DNA of 64,000 nucleotides from an uncultured Oscillospiraceae bacterium (GCA_910579175.1 CAJTTB010000006.1:66785-130784); one strand, 5' to 3'; positions 8,647 to 16,802 are shown, counted from the first letter of the stretch. Numbers and translations are program-made. The notes: generated by a model not told the origin, from the sequence alone.

Positions 8647-9111
8647 TCACCAGCCGTAAAAAACATAAAAATGATGCATGGCACCTTTTCCTATATTTCC
8701 TGTTGATGCTTTTACAACACCAGTACCCCATATTCTTCCGGCTGCATATTGAAGAGTTTCTGCAGCATCTGCATACACCACTACATTTGTATAATGGCAT
8801 CTTAGTGTTCCATTATATTTATGTACTACATTGCTAGTTCCCCATGCGCCAACTCCAACATTACGGCTATTTAATATCCAGCCTTTATCCATATAAATAT
8901 GATAATCACCTTCGGTAAGCATATCTCTTGGTGATATACGATTATTTAATCCATTCACAAAATAGCTTCCGCCATTTTCAATGTTATTGATATTTTCTGG
9001 AGTTGTATCCAGAGAACTATCTGCCGCCATAACAGAAGTTACTGCCATTGACGCGCATAAACAAGCTGCCACAATGCTCTGAATGAGTTTTTTTCTAAAA
9101 ATAAATTTCAT
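8647..9111 (-). CDS. Lactococcin 972-like secreted bacteriocin precursor
   Basis: About 154-residue secreted protein with a clear Sec signal peptide: positive FRKK, a hydrophobic core, and cleavage near SVMA-A, leaving about 123 mature residues. The C-terminal 70 residues follow the lactococcin 972 pattern: a Gly-Trp-containing start, Tyr/His-rich middle, then AGRIWG, VKASTGN and an aromatic FYVFYGW end, comparable with AG-W, AKATVGRN and FYYNFW of lactococcin 972. The mature part is longer than the 66-residue prototype. ATG at 9111 is preferred over TTG at 9117 because AAGGAA (9121-9126) is 9 bases upstream. Heads an operon with a MacB-type transporter. Confidence 0.62.
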   Translation of the reverse strand: MKFIFRKKLIQSIVAACLCASMAVTSVMAADSSLDTTPENINNIENGGSYFVNGLNNRISPRDMLTEGDYHIYMDKGWILNSRNVGVGAWGTSNVVHKYNGTLRCHYTNVVVYADAAETLQYAAGRIWGTGVVKASTGNIGKGAMHHFYVFYGW

Positions 9112-9117
9112 AAACAA

Positions 9118-9401
9118 TGTTCCTTATGTCAAAAAATTTTATTTCTGTATACAGATATTAATTTGTAATTACAGGTATATATTACCATATTTAAAAAATA
9201 TTTGCAATCTTTTCTTTAAAAACTCATTTATAATTTTAATAATACTTCAAAAAATATAAATATACTTTATATTTTTTATCTATATTATTCAAATAATTTA
9301 TAACTTATCCCTTAATATTTTTACTATCATTCTATTTAGATAAAAATAGTATTAATTACCAATTTATCAAAAGATATGATATAAAATAGTAAAAAATATC
9401 A
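9118..9401. other. AT-rich intergenic region upstream of the bacteriocin-like gene
   Basis: About 285 bases, overwhelmingly A/T, with no supportable gene. It must hold the minus-strand promoter of the bacteriocin-like operon, but I cannot pick a convincing -35/-10 pair in such A/T-rich sequence. Confidence 0.4.
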
Positions 9402-9435
9402 TATAAAAAAAGAGATTATAAAATATAATCTCTTT
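9402..9435 (-). terminator. Terminator of the sugar O-acetyltransferase gene
   Basis: AAAGAGATTATA (9409-9420) pairs with TATAATCTCTTT (9424-9435) across a 3-base loop; on the minus strand the stem is followed by a T run. Confidence 0.85.
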
Positions 9436-9445
9436 CTTTATTTCC

Positions 9446-10045
9446 TTATTTTTTTACACTGTCTTTTTCGGTAATCTCTCGAATCACTTTACAGGGATTT
9501 CCAGCTGCCAACACGCCACTGGGAATATCTTTGGTCACAACGCTGCCAGCTCCAATGACAACATTATCCCCAATGGTCACACCTGCACAGATAACTACAC
9601 CACTTGCCACCCAAACATTATTTCCAATCACAATTGGTTTTGCATAACAAGGAGCAAATGGCTTGCCATTTTCGTCCAACATGGAAAGGCGTTCTTCTGG
9701 CACCAATGGGTGCATCGGCGTCGCAATGGTCACATTTGGACCTGCCATAAAGTGGTCGCCAATCGTTACTGGAGCATCGTCTAACACTGTAAAGTTATAA
9801 TTTGCAAAAAACTTTTCTCCAATTGTAGTATGACATCCATAATTAAAGAAGATAGGACCCTGCATTCTAACGCTTTCCCCTGTTTTTTTCAGGATTTTCC
9901 GAATGATTTGGTCACGCTCAGGGTCATCCTCATAAGTTAAATTATACTTTGTGCAAAGATTGTGAGAGATTCTTTTCACAGCAACCAAATCTGGATGAAT
10001 GGGACTAAACAATTCCCCAGAAATCGCCTTTTGTTCTTCTGTCAT
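9446..10045 (-). CDS. Sugar O-acetyltransferase, maltose/galactoside acetyltransferase type
   Basis: 199-residue left-handed beta-helix acetyltransferase (LbH_MAT_GAT group) that moves acetyl from acetyl-CoA to a sugar hydroxyl. Visible: N-terminal Mac domain, NYGCHTTIGEKFFANYN, catalytic-His region ATPMHPL (about 115-121), and hexapeptide repeats through the IGDNVVIGAGSVVTKDIP end. The start is ATG 10045, with AGGAGGAG 5 bases upstream; a longer frame to 10075 lacks a ribosome-binding site. Monocistronic; physiological sugar unknown. Confidence 0.9.
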   Translation of the reverse strand: MTEEQKAISGELFSPIHPDLVAVKRISHNLCTKYNLTYEDDPERDQIIRKILKKTGESVRMQGPIFFNYGCHTTIGEKFFANYNFTVLDDAPVTIGDHFMAGPNVTIATPMHPLVPEERLSMLDENGKPFAPCYAKPIVIGNNVWVASGVVICAGVTIGDNVVIGAGSVVTKDIPSGVLAAGNPCKVIREITEKDSVKK

Positions 10046-10194
10046 AATACTCCTCCTTTCTACCATTTTTTTCATTATAGCATATTATTTTTTGCTTGCC
10101 AATGCTCTGTATAGAACGCAATTTATCCCCTACCTCCATACAAGAAATAGGGGATTTCCTATAAAAAAATAATATTCTTTTCGGAAGAGTGTGC

Positions 10195-11034
10195 CTACTG
10201 CTCATTTTCCAAAACCTGTATATAGAAATAATAGTGTACTATACCACCATAACCACTTCTTTTAGTATCCCATTCAGCAATGACTTCATAAATATATCCG
10301 CCTGGTTTCAACTCTATTTCATAGTTGTCAATCACTATATTTTCACTGTTTGCATTATGGTTGTTCCAATATTTCTCGTTCCAGCACTGAATATTTAAAA
10401 TTGAACTGGGGTTCTCTGTAAAATTCAAAGTAGCTGTTGTCTTTATAGTTTCAAATTTGAGCAATAAATTTTCGCAATCTAGCGGATGTGGACTATCGGC
10501 TTGTATTTCTGTAGAAGTTCCATCGCCATTTCTTTTCTGCCACGAATAAGTCCCCAACAGTGCATTAAGAGCAGTTTCATCACTTATGACAGTTAATTCA
10601 GGTGGTTCTTCTAATATTATATTGGCATTTTCATCATTTAACAGTCTGTTTGCATATGCATTCAGTGCTTCACATGGTTCATATTTCGTCTTATAACCAA
10701 CACCATCAATCACAAAGAATGGGTTATATGCCATGACTTCTGTCTGTGTTCCATCTGACAATATCAGCGTAAAAATCACGCCTTGTCCACTATACTCTGT
10801 ATAGGAATTGTCTTTATTATAGATAACCACATCATTTAGATATCTGGTTAATTCCTCGATTTCTACAACTTGAATAGTTGTGTCCGGCGGAGTCAATCGC
10901 ACTGTGGCGGACACGATTTCCGATGGTTCCAAATCTTTAAATGGGTTTTTGCCACCAACAGTATGATAAACAATCATGATAATTCCTATCAGGAAGATAC
11001 ATATTAATATAACTATCAGCGCTTTCTTTTTCAT
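10195..11034 (-). CDS. Anchored extracytoplasmic protein of unknown function
   Basis: About 279 residues. An N-terminal membrane anchor (MKKKALIVILICIFLIGIIM) is followed by a soluble region of two apparent units: residues about 35-135 (mixed beta, ending in a GVGYKTKYEP turn) and about 150-279, beginning with a LLGTYSWQKRNGDG-type motif and rich in beta strands. No lipobox. The start at 11034 is favoured over 11064 because GGGGAGG is 6 bases upstream. I recognise no family with confidence. It stands alone between the acetyltransferase and the isomerase cluster. Confidence 0.7.
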   Translation of the reverse strand: MKKKALIVILICIFLIGIIMIVYHTVGGKNPFKDLEPSEIVSATVRLTPPDTTIQVVEIEELTRYLNDVVIYNKDNSYTEYSGQGVIFTLILSDGTQTEVMAYNPFFVIDGVGYKTKYEPCEALNAYANRLLNDENANIILEEPPELTVISDETALNALLGTYSWQKRNGDGTSTEIQADSPHPLDCENLLLKFETIKTTATLNFTENPSSILNIQCWNEKYWNNHNANSENIVIDNYEIELKPGGYIYEVIAEWDTKRSGYGGIVHYYFYIQVLENEQ

Positions 11035-11174
11035 ACCGAGCCTCCCCATATCTTTATCATCCATATAGATGCTAAAACAAGAACTTTCGTTATTATATTT
11101 ATGCTTTTTGGCTTTTTCAATGGGTACGCAATTCCAAAAAGGGGGAAAAATAAATATCTCAAATTTGTTTACAA

Positions 11175-12917
11175 TTATGCCCTTGGTGTTCTGACATATG
11201 CGCGAATCACACCAATCTTTCCCTCTTTTTCAGGGCGAATACAATATTCTTTCACTCCTGCTGGAACAATAAATGTTTCCGCATAGTGAACAATAAAGGG
11301 TTCAAATGCGCCACAAGGGCTTTCTATTACCGCGGATTCCCCTTCAATCAGATTGAGCATATTGACAGTATCTTGTGTCTGAATCACAACTCGGTCTTCA
11401 ATCCAATATCTTCTGGTTTCAATAAACTCCAATTCATGCAATCCAGTGTGTTCTTCTCGGTATGCTTTATTTTCTTCTATGATATCAATGGCATTTACTA
11501 GATTTTTCTTTACCCAATCGGTTCTTCTATCCCATTGAATTACCTGTTTTCCATGTTCCAGATGTACTGGGCGCGGTTTTCCATCCAATCCCAATCTTGA
11601 CCAATCCCAAAGTTTAAAGGTAAAAATATAGGGAGTTGCACTGATTTCCAATACCATTGCATTGCTGCCAGAACAGTGACAAGTTCCTGCTGGAATCAAA
11701 AAATGGTCATGTTTTTTTGCTGGAAATCGATTGATATATTTCTCTGCATCAAAAGTACATTCCCCTCGATTTGCCCGCTCGAGTTCTTCAAACATCTCTT
11801 GTGGATCTGCTTGGTCTGTCAGTCCCAGATATACATAGGCGTCTTCTTTTGCATCTAAAATATAATAGCTTTCGTCCTGTGTATAACTCATGCCAAACTG
11901 TTTGCGGATATACTCTGTTAAAGGGTGCACTTGCAGTGATAGATTTTGCCCACCAATGGTATCCAAAAAGTCAAAGCGAATCGGAAACTCTGCCCCAAAT
12001 CTTGCAAACACCTGTTGACCCAATAGCTTTTTAGGTTGATATAGTACCAAATCCATTGCAGGCAGTTCTATCCTACCATTTCCAAAATCCAATAAAATGG
12101 AATTCTCTTCTGGTACGCCATCAAAACTCCAAGCAAAGTTTTTTTCATTTTTATCCAAACCACAAACATCTTTCATCCATTGACCACCCCATACACCTGG
12201 GTCAAAATAAGGGACTGTGCGAAATGGCTGTTGTGCCATTTGACAAAGACCATCACGCACCGCATTTCCTGGAACCATTTTGGGGCAATCCTTTTGATTG
12301 GTATCCAAAAAATAATCTATCTGGTCAAAAAACTGCATTTTATGCTTATCTGCAATTCTCCATTCAATAAAAAATGCCCTTTTATACTTGCGCAACACAT
12401 CTTCTTGTGTATTGGAACAGTGATAATTGGGCATTCCCTTGCGATAACGCAATTGAATTTCCCAACGTGCCAAATCCAAATATATCAATATATCTGCTCT
12501 TGCCACCAGATAAGCGCCAAATCCATAAATAACAGTCAATCCCTTTTGCTGCTTGATCTGATTTTTTATCTGTTCTAACATTTGTAAATTCATCAAGTCT
12601 TCCAATTGTCCAAAATACATCTTTCCAAATACACGATCGTCTGTCAAGTGATATTTTAATCGTTCAGCCAAAACTTCCTCTGATTGAAACACCTGTCTCA
12701 TATCAATGATACAATCGGGATTTAAATATGTAATCGCCCGTAACACCTCCTTATCGTCTACCCCTGGATAGGTGTCAAAAACCATACAATAATCTGTTTT
12801 ACCGGATTGCTCATAGTGTTTTTTCAGTGTTTGCATAATATCTTGATAACCACAAATCGCAGTATCTTCCCACCCCTTTACTGTTGTAAAAGGATGTTTC
12901 TCATAATTACTTATCAT
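11175..12917 (-). CDS. Two-domain mannose-6-phosphate isomerase with N-terminal kinase-like extension
   Basis: 580 residues. The C-terminal ~330 residues are a type I mannose-6-phosphate isomerase: metal-site motif QVHPLTEYI, HDHFLIPAGTCHCSG, and WDWSRLG with downstream arginine. It interconverts mannose-6-P and fructose-6-P. The N-terminal ~210 residues are extra and resemble the uridine-kinase P-loop fold (alternating strands, YGFGAYLVARADILIYLDL, then an RYRKG lid-like segment), but the place of the P-loop reads DTYPGVDDKEV, with no GxxGxGKS. Start ATG 12917 overlaps the previous gene by 11 bases; the frame to 13007 has no ribosome-binding site. A weak hairpin (11104-11141) follows. Confidence 0.82.
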   Translation of the reverse strand: MISNYEKHPFTTVKGWEDTAICGYQDIMQTLKKHYEQSGKTDYCMVFDTYPGVDDKEVLRAITYLNPDCIIDMRQVFQSEEVLAERLKYHLTDDRVFGKMYFGQLEDLMNLQMLEQIKNQIKQQKGLTVIYGFGAYLVARADILIYLDLARWEIQLRYRKGMPNYHCSNTQEDVLRKYKRAFFIEWRIADKHKMQFFDQIDYFLDTNQKDCPKMVPGNAVRDGLCQMAQQPFRTVPYFDPGVWGGQWMKDVCGLDKNEKNFAWSFDGVPEENSILLDFGNGRIELPAMDLVLYQPKKLLGQQVFARFGAEFPIRFDFLDTIGGQNLSLQVHPLTEYIRKQFGMSYTQDESYYILDAKEDAYVYLGLTDQADPQEMFEELERANRGECTFDAEKYINRFPAKKHDHFLIPAGTCHCSGSNAMVLEISATPYIFTFKLWDWSRLGLDGKPRPVHLEHGKQVIQWDRRTDWVKKNLVNAIDIIEENKAYREEHTGLHELEFIETRRYWIEDRVVIQTQDTVNMLNLIEGESAVIESPCGAFEPFIVHYAETFIVPAGVKEYCIRPEKEGKIGVIRAYVRTPRA

Positions 12918-13482
12918 TGTCTTTTTCTTCCCTTTCCTGTTTGATTTCCAATCCTGTTGTACCCTGATAAACACGATATCCAAATGGTTTTCTTTCCACC
13001 TGCTCATAATTATGTCCCGCTTTGGTAGACCAACAAGCTGCCACCTTCAATGGTTGTGTTCCTATATTGATTAACCGATGAGCAAAAACCCCCTTAATAT
13101 CATGTAGAGATCCTGGAAAAACTTCTTCTGACCAAGTTGTTCCCTCTTTATCCATCAACAATAACAAACCTTTTCCTGCAATTCCATAATAAAATTCTGC
13201 GCATTCGGTATCATGATGAAAATGACCTCTTGTCATATTGCATTCGTCAGATACTGTCACAGGATATAATATCGTTAATCCCCAACTCAAGTGTCCAGGA
13301 TGACTGTCATCTTCTTGCGTATAGTGGTATACTTCATACATCACAGTGTCATCCTCTAAAGTCCCATCTATATGACGATAAAAGTATTTCGCATCTCGAT
13401 ATAATTTTACAGCGCGTTGTACATTTTCTCCCACAATTACACCATTGATTTCATGGACTGCTTTGGGTTTCATAATCTTCAT
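12907..13482 (-). CDS. Cupin-type glucose-6-phosphate isomerase
   Basis: 191-residue cupin phosphoglucose isomerase of the archaeal type (Pfam GPI). The metal-binding set is visible as GHFHHDTECAEFYY (His, His, Glu) and FAHRLIN (last His). It would interconvert glucose-6-P and fructose-6-P. ATG 13482 follows AAGGAGAA by 7 bases, whereas the TTG at 13485 does not fit. It is translationally coupled to the mannose-6-P isomerase and follows a second cupin isomerase. Confidence 0.85.
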   Translation of the reverse strand: MKIMKPKAVHEINGVIVGENVQRAVKLYRDAKYFYRHIDGTLEDDTVMYEVYHYTQEDDSHPGHLSWGLTILYPVTVSDECNMTRGHFHHDTECAEFYYGIAGKGLLLLMDKEGTTWSEEVFPGSLHDIKGVFAHRLINIGTQPLKVAACWSTKAGHNYEQVERKPFGYRVYQGTTGLEIKQEREEKDNDK

Positions 13483-13500
13483 CAACTATTCTCCTTTTCA

Positions 13501-14277
13501 TTATGGCTGATAATCTTTCCAAAATTCTGGATATTCCATCGGTCTAGAAACAAATAAAAACTTCTCCTTTTGCTGTTGAAATTGTGTATAAATGGGTATA
13601 CCTGGCTCTAGTCGAAAATCCTGATAAGTTCTGGCATTTTTTACAATCAATTTGCTATCGTGATAAGCTGGATTTGGATTCCAAATCAATTGATTATTCT
13701 CTATCTGTGGAAAATAGGCAATGCCATGATGACTTCTAACTGCCTGATATTCAAATCCATAATCTCTTACACACCATGCTCCAAAAGTCATATTTCTAGT
13801 AACATCAGCATTGATTGTTGCATGTACCCAATTGGGTGGCACAATTACCATTTCACCCGCTTTTGCATGTACAACATAACAATTTCCAGGATCGTCCTCC
13901 CCAAATTGCTGCATATAAATGATTGCTTCTCCCTCCCAAATTTCATACACTTCTGGAGTAGACATTCCACAGGAGGGACTAACTGCATGAATATGCCCTT
14001 GAGACCGCACTGGTTCTTTACCAATGGTTCCTGCTGCATAGGTAACCGCCCCAAATAACAAATTGCAAGCACATATACGCTCTCTATCTTGTTTTAAACC
14101 AACATCCATTACAATGGCATATAATTCTTCTGGACCACTGCAATTGGGATCCTGAAGTGAACTCCTAATATCACACAATCGTCGAACTTCTGGCTTGGGT
14201 CCAAAGACATCATCTGCATAGCAAAATCCCAATGGATTGCGCTGTACCTCGATTGGAAATCCGGGATAAAATTCCAT
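13501..14277 (-). CDS. Second cupin-type glucose-6-phosphate isomerase homologue
   Basis: 258 residues, the same GPI cupin family as its neighbour but longer and clearly diverged. Motifs: SQGHIHAVSPSCGMSTPEVYE (two His and the Glu) and PPNWVHATIN (last His). The C-terminal 60 residues lie outside the cupin. Two adjacent, unlike copies suggest different sugar-phosphate substrates or a heteromer. It is first in the isomerase unit, with its own promoter at about 14340-14368. Confidence 0.78.
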   Translation of the reverse strand: MEFYPGFPIEVQRNPLGFCYADDVFGPKPEVRRLCDIRSSLQDPNCSGPEELYAIVMDVGLKQDRERICACNLLFGAVTYAAGTIGKEPVRSQGHIHAVSPSCGMSTPEVYEIWEGEAIIYMQQFGEDDPGNCYVVHAKAGEMVIVPPNWVHATINADVTRNMTFGAWCVRDYGFEYQAVRSHHGIAYFPQIENNQLIWNPNPAYHDSKLIVKNARTYQDFRLEPGIPIYTQFQQQKEKFLFVSRPMEYPEFWKDYQP

Positions 14278-14330
14278 GATTTTTGCGTTCCCTTTCTAAT
14301 TCATACTATAATTTTACCAACCTTAAATGT

Positions 14331-14368
14331 TATATCATTATAATATTATATCTTAATTTATTTGTCAA
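14331..14368 (-). promoter_or_regulatory. Promoter and candidate GntR operator of the isomerase genes
   Basis: Minus strand: TTGACA (14363-14368), 17 bases, TATTAT (14340-14345). Overlapping the -10 is TTATAATGATATA (14331-14343), a 13-base element repeated exactly at 16088-16100 in front of the ROK kinase gene. Confidence 0.6.
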
Positions 14369-14376
14369 TATCTTTT

Positions 14377-15108
14377 CTATTTTTTTAATTCAATATGATA
14401 GGCATAGCGATCTGAACGATAATAGGAAATCGTATATTCTAACATCATTCCCTGCTGGGTATAAGATTTACGAATGCGACGAAAAATTGGAAGTGTACCA
14501 TAAATCTCCAATTGTTTTTTTAGCCAAGTATCTGGCAACATACAGTCAAACTGCTCATTTACCAACACTGGTTCTAGTCCTTTTTGCTCAAGCATTTTAT
14601 AAATGCTTCCAAAATATAAACAATCATCTAGTGCTAAATCACATTCCTTTGGAAAATAAGAAACAAATACAACAATTGGCTCCCCATCACCTGTGCGCAC
14701 GCGCTCTAAACGAAAAAAATCTGTTTCAATCGGCACAGAAAACACTTCTGCCAATACTTTATCTGCCTTTACCAGTTCTATATGGGCGTAAGAAGTTGCT
14801 GGAGTAATATTTTTTTCCTTCATTTCCTCTGTAAAACTCTTAATTCCCAATAAATTCTCATTGATTTTTTCTTGATAAATTACAATGGTTCCCTTTCCTC
14901 TTGCACGTTTGACCAATCTCTCTTTTTCCAATTCCTGAATGGCTTGTCTTGCAGTGATTCTACTGACCTGATATTTTTTTTGCAATTCTGCCTCACTGGG
15001 AATGATTGCCTGATAGGGATATATTTTATTGAGAATTTCTTCTTTTAAAATCTGTCCTATCTGCAAATACAATGGACTTGCTCCACGATTCATATCTAGT
15101 TGTTTCAT
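14377..15108 (-). CDS. GntR-family transcriptional regulator (HutC/UbiC subfamily)
   Basis: 243 residues. The N-terminal winged helix spans about 10-78, with recognition region YQVSRITARQAIQELEKE. The C-terminal UTRA/UbiC-type effector-binding domain (about 95-240) includes FFRLERVRTGDGEPIVVFVS and the terminal EYTISYYRSDRY. This subfamily senses sugar phosphates or amino sugars. It starts 4 bases after the ROK kinase stop, so the two are co-transcribed; the isomerases follow behind a separate promoter. Likely controls both promoters that share the 13-base element. Confidence 0.9.
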   Translation of the reverse strand: MKQLDMNRGASPLYLQIGQILKEEILNKIYPYQAIIPSEAELQKKYQVSRITARQAIQELEKERLVKRARGKGTIVIYQEKINENLLGIKSFTEEMKEKNITPATSYAHIELVKADKVLAEVFSVPIETDFFRLERVRTGDGEPIVVFVSYFPKECDLALDDCLYFGSIYKMLEQKGLEPVLVNEQFDCMLPDTWLKKQLEIYGTLPIFRRIRKSYTQQGMMLEYTISYYRSDRYAYHIELKK

Positions 15109-15112
15109 ATCT

Positions 15113-16054
15113 TTATTGTACTCCTTTTTTTGATTCTTCTACTAAATAATGAAGCCCCAGCAATACAGATGATTCCGGTTGTTTTGCTGGAATTATCCGA
15201 ACCCTTCCCCAAGGTGTCCAAGCATATTCATCTATCCACTTCTGGATTGGTCTAATGATTTCTGTAAATCGACTCACTCCACCACTTAATACAATCAATT
15301 CAGGATCATAACTGTGAATTAAATTGACTGCTCCAGCACCCCAATAGGCAACACAATGATCAAATAAATACTTTGCCAAAGGATCTCCTTTTTGATAATA
15401 GGTTCGCAATGTACTAAAATCCTGTACAGGCTCTTTTCGAAAGGGACTATCCAAATACTGTTCGGTTTCCTTTACAAGATAAGGCAACGCCCACGTACTC
15501 GCATTGGCTTCCAAACAACCTTGATTTCCACAATTGCATCTTCTTCCATTGAGATTCATTGTAATATGCCCACTTAAACAACCTGCTTGTCCATGAATGC
15601 CCCGAATCATCTGTCCTCTTATCATGCTAGCTGTTCCTACTCCAGTACCTAAAATCATCATCGCAACATTTTCACAACCCTTTGCTGCCCCATAATAAAC
15701 CTCTCCCAACAAAGCTGCATTGGCATCGTTGTCCAATATGATTTTTGTATGAAATTCTCGCTTCGCCCAGCCAATGATATCTGTATTGGCTGCATCTTTG
15801 TATTTTTCATTGGAAGTTACAATCCGATTTTCATAAAAATTTACAATTCCCGGAAATGCCATACCAACCCCATCTAACTGAATTTGCTGATAGTTTAAAT
15901 CCATTTCCTTTAAAATATCACTAATTTGTGGCAATCTATCTGCCAATCCTTGATCTGAATGGGCTGGAATTATTTTAGTAACACAAATTTCACCATCAAT
16001 GATAATTGCCAATTTAATTCTTGTGCCACCCAAATCAACTGCATATGTTTTCAT
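15113..16054 (-). CDS. ROK family sugar kinase
   Basis: 313-residue ROK kinase (glucokinase/N-acetylmannosamine kinase group). N-terminal phosphate loop DLGGTRIKLAI, catalytic DNDANAA (about 107-113), second glycine loop LGTGVGTA, and zinc motif CNCGNQGC (about 187-194) are intact. The usual ELGH that contacts the sugar reads CLSGH, as in a subset of ROK proteins, so substrate is uncertain. First gene of the sugar module; no transporter gene lies in the cluster. Confidence 0.88.
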   Translation of the reverse strand: MKTYAVDLGGTRIKLAIIIDGEICVTKIIPAHSDQGLADRLPQISDILKEMDLNYQQIQLDGVGMAFPGIVNFYENRIVTSNEKYKDAANTDIIGWAKREFHTKIILDNDANAALLGEVYYGAAKGCENVAMMILGTGVGTASMIRGQMIRGIHGQAGCLSGHITMNLNGRRCNCGNQGCLEANASTWALPYLVKETEQYLDSPFRKEPVQDFSTLRTYYQKGDPLAKYLFDHCVAYWGAGAVNLIHSYDPELIVLSGGVSRFTEIIRPIQKWIDEYAWTPWGRVRIIPAKQPESSVLLGLHYLVEESKKGVQ

Positions 16055-16087
16055 AGTAGATTCTCCCTCTATTATATACTATAAAGA

Positions 16088-16133
16088 TATATCATTATAA
16101 CATTAAGATATCTAATTTTTTTCATTTTGTCAA
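16088..16133 (-). promoter_or_regulatory. Promoter and candidate GntR operator of the ROK kinase gene
   Basis: Minus strand TTGACA (16128-16133), 17 bases, TATCTT (16105-16110), then the repeated element TTATAATGATATA (16088-16100) just downstream of the -10. Confidence 0.6.
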
Positions 16134-16198
16134 TGATTATTTTAAATCAATACTTCTGATTTAAGAAAGTACAAACAAAAAGCATTCTTAGAAAAAAT

Positions 16199-16237
16199 CA
16201 TAGAAACAACAAGCAGTTATTCATTTTGAATAACTGC
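16199..16237 (-). terminator. Probable terminator of the Cro-like gene
   Basis: GCAGTTATTCA (16213-16223) pairs with its complement (16227-16237), giving an 11-bp stem; the minus strand then reads T-rich (TTGTTGTTTC). It lies 200 bases beyond the gene. The rest of the 16134-16441 interval is A/T-rich with no gene I can support. Confidence 0.5.
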
Positions 16238-16437
16238 TCCATCAATTGTAATTCATCATAATTCGACCCAATTTGTAGCATCTTTAACCTAATCTCAATA
16301 ACTTTTTAATATTTTTTGTTAAATTTCAAATGATATTATAATAAATTTTTGCAATCATATGATAAGAATTTTCATATATAAAAAGTATATTAATTTGATA
16401 GATCAAATCTTTTTTATTTGGCACAATTCATTTTTTT

Positions 16438-16450
16438 GCGTTTACGTAAG
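16438..16450. promoter_or_regulatory. Operator copy 1, GCGTTTACGTAAG
   Basis: First of three matches to GC(G/A)TTTACGTA(AG); the core TTACGTAA is palindromic. It overlaps the last codons of the Cro-like gene. Confidence 0.55.
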
Positions 16451-16651
16451 TTCATTCGCAAAAAAAATTTCATCTGGTTTTTCCATAGGTAGAATTGAAC
16501 GCAAGATCTGTATCTCATTTCGACTAAAATTTCCATCTCGATTAATCTTTCGATATAAAGTAGTCACATTAATACCCAATTTATCTGCAATATCTTCCGT
16601 TGATAAACCAGATAAAGCCTGTGCTGCTCTAAACCGCTTTTTATCAAACAT
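16442..16651 (-). CDS. Cro-like small HTH DNA-binding protein
   Basis: 69-residue phage-type regulator. The helix-turn-helix covers residues about 13-36 (LSTEDIADKLGINVTTLYRKI), followed by a short tail. Start ATG 16651 follows AAGGGGGTGAT, a near-perfect ribosome-binding site; the longer frame to 16669 does not. Divergent from the CI-like repressor, with a promoter TTGACA-17-TATATT. The arrangement is that of a temperate-phage or ICE genetic switch. Confidence 0.78.
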   Translation of the reverse strand: MFDKKRFRAAQALSGLSTEDIADKLGINVTTLYRKINRDGNFSRNEIQILRSILPMEKPDEIFFANELT

Positions 16652-16665
16652 GGTATCACCCCCTT

Positions 16666-16678
16666 GCATTTACGTAAG
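16666..16678. promoter_or_regulatory. Operator copy 2, GCATTTACGTAAG
   Basis: Second copy, 15 bases upstream of the Cro-like start codon and downstream of that gene's -10 box, so occupancy would block its transcription. Confidence 0.6.
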
Positions 16679-16681
16679 TAA

Positions 16682-16710
16682 AATATATCATATGTTCTTT
16701 ATAATGTCAA
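16682..16710 (-). promoter_or_regulatory. Promoter of the Cro-like gene
   Basis: Minus strand TTGACA (16705-16710), 17 bases, TATATT (16682-16687), flanked on both sides by operator copies. Confidence 0.7.
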
Positions 16711-16721
16711 TACGTAAACGC
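16711..16721. promoter_or_regulatory. Operator copy 3, TACGTAAACGC
   Basis: Third copy, in inverse orientation (GCGTTTACGTA on the minus strand), abutting the -35 of the Cro-like promoter and about 28 bases upstream of the repressor -35. Confidence 0.6.
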
Positions 16722-16749
16722 AATAAAAATAGAAATTTTAATAGATTAC

Positions 16750-16778
16750 TTGCAAAAATGCAATATCATCTATATAAT
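16750..16778 (+). promoter_or_regulatory. Promoter of the CI-like repressor gene
   Basis: TTGCAA (16750-16755), 17 bases, TATAAT (16773-16778). Transcription would begin near 16785, only a few bases before the ribosome-binding site GGGAGGG (16789-16795). Confidence 0.72.
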
Positions 16779-16802
16779 AAAACCATAAGGGAGGGAATAC
16801 CA

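Noticed and set aside
16359..16802. 150-residue N-terminal extension of the CI-like repressor
   Set aside because: It would run antisense through the Cro-like gene, the operators and both promoters; the ribosome-binding site at 16789-16795 sets the real start.
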